This document shows, one piece after another, positions 63,210-64,000 of a DNA stretch of 64,000 nucleotides. The first letter of the stretch is position 1; each line of letters opens with the position of its first letter. The notes below the pieces were generated by a model, which ran no database searches, was not told where the DNA came from, and worked only from the letters and a program-made list of their open reading frames with translations. The position numbers and the translations under genes were made by a program. Origin of the DNA: Thecaphora thlaspeos (taxonomy: Eukaryota > Basidiomycota > Ustilaginomycetes > Urocystidales > Glomosporiaceae); contig UWYS01000001.1 in NCBI GenBank assembly GCA_900291925.1, forward strand, positions 1,488,001 to 1,552,000, in the 5' to 3' direction.

Positions 63210-64000
63210 ATGCCGCAGCTACAGGTCATGGTCGGCTCCGACCGCCACTACATGGAGCCCTGCCGCGTCAACGACACGCAGCGCCCGCACGAGATCGATA
63301 ACGACCACTTCGTCGGCCGCGTCCTCGTGCGTATTCTCGACGCTCCCGGAGCGAGGGAAGGCAAGCCGGGCCGCGAGTACTTCCGTGACCGCTCTTGCAG
63401 GTTCTGCATCCAGATCGAGGGACGCTTCAAGCAGCGACACAGCGGCGACGATGTCCTGTTCGGCACCGATTTCGACAAGCTCATCAACTTCCCGCGGACC
63501 CCTTTCAACGCTGGGATGCGTGTCGCTAAGTATGTCGACCCGGCCACCTTTTACGAGTTCGAGCCACCGTCCGGCAGGCCCTACATCATGTCGCCCTACA
63601 TCGCCTGCATGAACACCATCTGCGCATGGCCCGCCCCTTCGCGTGCACACGAAGCCGTCGTCGTCCTCCGCCCCACCCACCGCCCCGACGACTCGCCCGC
63701 CAGCGGAAGCGGCAGCACAAGGCCCTCATCGCCCCTCGTCTCGCCTGAAAAGGGCTTCAACGACCCGCATCACGCTCTCACCGCCTCCGACGGCCCGGAT
63801 GAAGAGGCGGAGGGCGACATCGTGCCCGCAGAACAGCTCCACCGCACCGGCCGGGACGACGCGGCCGCAGCGGCCGCCAAACATGAAAAGAAAAAGGGCG
63901 GCTGGCTCAGCGGATTCGGCGCCGACGGTCGATCGTCGGGGCCCAAGGAGGAGCGCGTGCTCAAGCGGTACTGGCGCTTTGTCGGCTTCCGCGATGAGCC
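63210..64000 (+). CDS. UPF0590/DUF1769 family protein, 5' part
   Basis: ORF from MPQLQVMVGSDR running off the right edge; 263 codons seen. Hallmarks are GRVLVRILDAPG, FCIQIEGRFKQ, DDVLFGTDFDKLINFP, GMRVAKYVDPATF and YIMSPYIACMNT. A variable Ser/Pro/Ala-rich insertion (about 150-235) and RYWRFVGFRDEP come near the end of the window. These match the fungal DUF1769/UPF0590 family, which is of unknown function. The sequence is incomplete at the 3' end because the window stops. Confidence 0.85.
   Translation, partial: MPQLQVMVGSDRHYMEPCRVNDTQRPHEIDNDHFVGRVLVRILDAPGAREGKPGREYFRDRSCRFCIQIEGRFKQRHSGDDVLFGTDFDKLINFPRTPFNAGMRVAKYVDPATFYEFEPPSGRPYIMSPYIACMNTICAWPAPSRAHEAVVVLRPTHRPDDSPASGSGSTRPSSPLVSPEKGFNDPHHALTASDGPDEEAEGDIVPAEQLHRTGRDDAAAAAAKHEKKKGGWLSGFGADGRSSGPKEERVLKRYWRFVGFRDE

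Overview
The window is GC-rich nuclear DNA from a filamentous or dimorphic fungus. It has short introns (mostly about 60-150 bases, nearly all with GTGAGT-type donors), compact genes, homopolymer runs, CT/GA microsatellites near starts, and Ser/Ala/Pro-rich proteins. The protein set (flavocytochrome b2, HPPD, a UPF0658 Golgi protein, UPF0590/DUF1769, Pet191, BIG1/Voa1, a Kex2-type secreted Ser/Gly protein) points to a basidiomycete, probably Ustilaginomycotina. That placement is inference from style and gene content. I saw no rRNA, convincing tRNA, CRISPR or prokaryotic-style operon.

Layout, left to right. 1-1.7 kb: no gene. 1.7-6.5 kb: ITP pyrophosphatase and a BIG1/Voa1 ER protein (divergent), then a secreted repeat protein. 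6.6-9.7 kb: no gene seen. 9.7-12.2 kb: a decayed metallopeptidase/jacalin-lectin pseudogene. 12.8-18.7 kb: a mitochondrial-type SDR, a UPF0658 membrane protein and a DNAJC8-like splicing cochaperone. 18.7-21.2 kb: no gene seen. 21.2-37.2 kb: a Ser-rich hypothetical protein, then five minus-strand genes in a row with a sixth just beyond (PAF-acetylhydrolase, HPPD, an acyl-CoA-synthetase-like/GH88-105 fusion ORF, a SAM-type mitochondrial carrier, flavocytochrome b2). 38.2-45.5 kb: a nuclear-looking disordered protein and an Asteroid/XPG-type nuclease. 45.6-51.5 kb: a GH92 mannosidase, an orphan LURP-one-like terminal exon and a multipass RING-H2 E3. 52.3-64 kb: a small GPI-type surface protein, Pet191/COA5, a class I lysine-type methyltransferase, GUF1/EF4, MsrA, a two-LIM protein and the 5' part of a DUF1769 gene that leaves the window.

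Genes act mainly independently, as usual in fungi. A mitochondrial theme recurs: the SDR leader, SAM carrier, flavocytochrome b2, Pet191, GUF1 and MsrA leader. A secretory/cell-surface theme is also present: the Ser/Gly protein, GH92, the GH105-like half, the GPI protein, BIG1 and UPF0658. Several close divergent pairs probably share promoters: ITPase/BIG1, Pet191/methyltransferase and GUF1/MsrA.

The most notable items are: (i) a continuous 1,074-codon ORF joining a P-loop-less acyl-CoA-synthetase-like domain to a GPI-anchored six-hairpin glycosidase; (ii) a pseudogene with four in-frame stops, an 8-bp tandem duplication and loss of a zinc ligand; (iii) a Kex2-cleavable protein with a recurring RTF motif; (iv) an orphan LURP-one exon; and (v) a recurrent GTAC-A-GTAC motif confined to non-coding DNA. 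All exon coordinates below were worked out by hand from splice consensus and reading frame.
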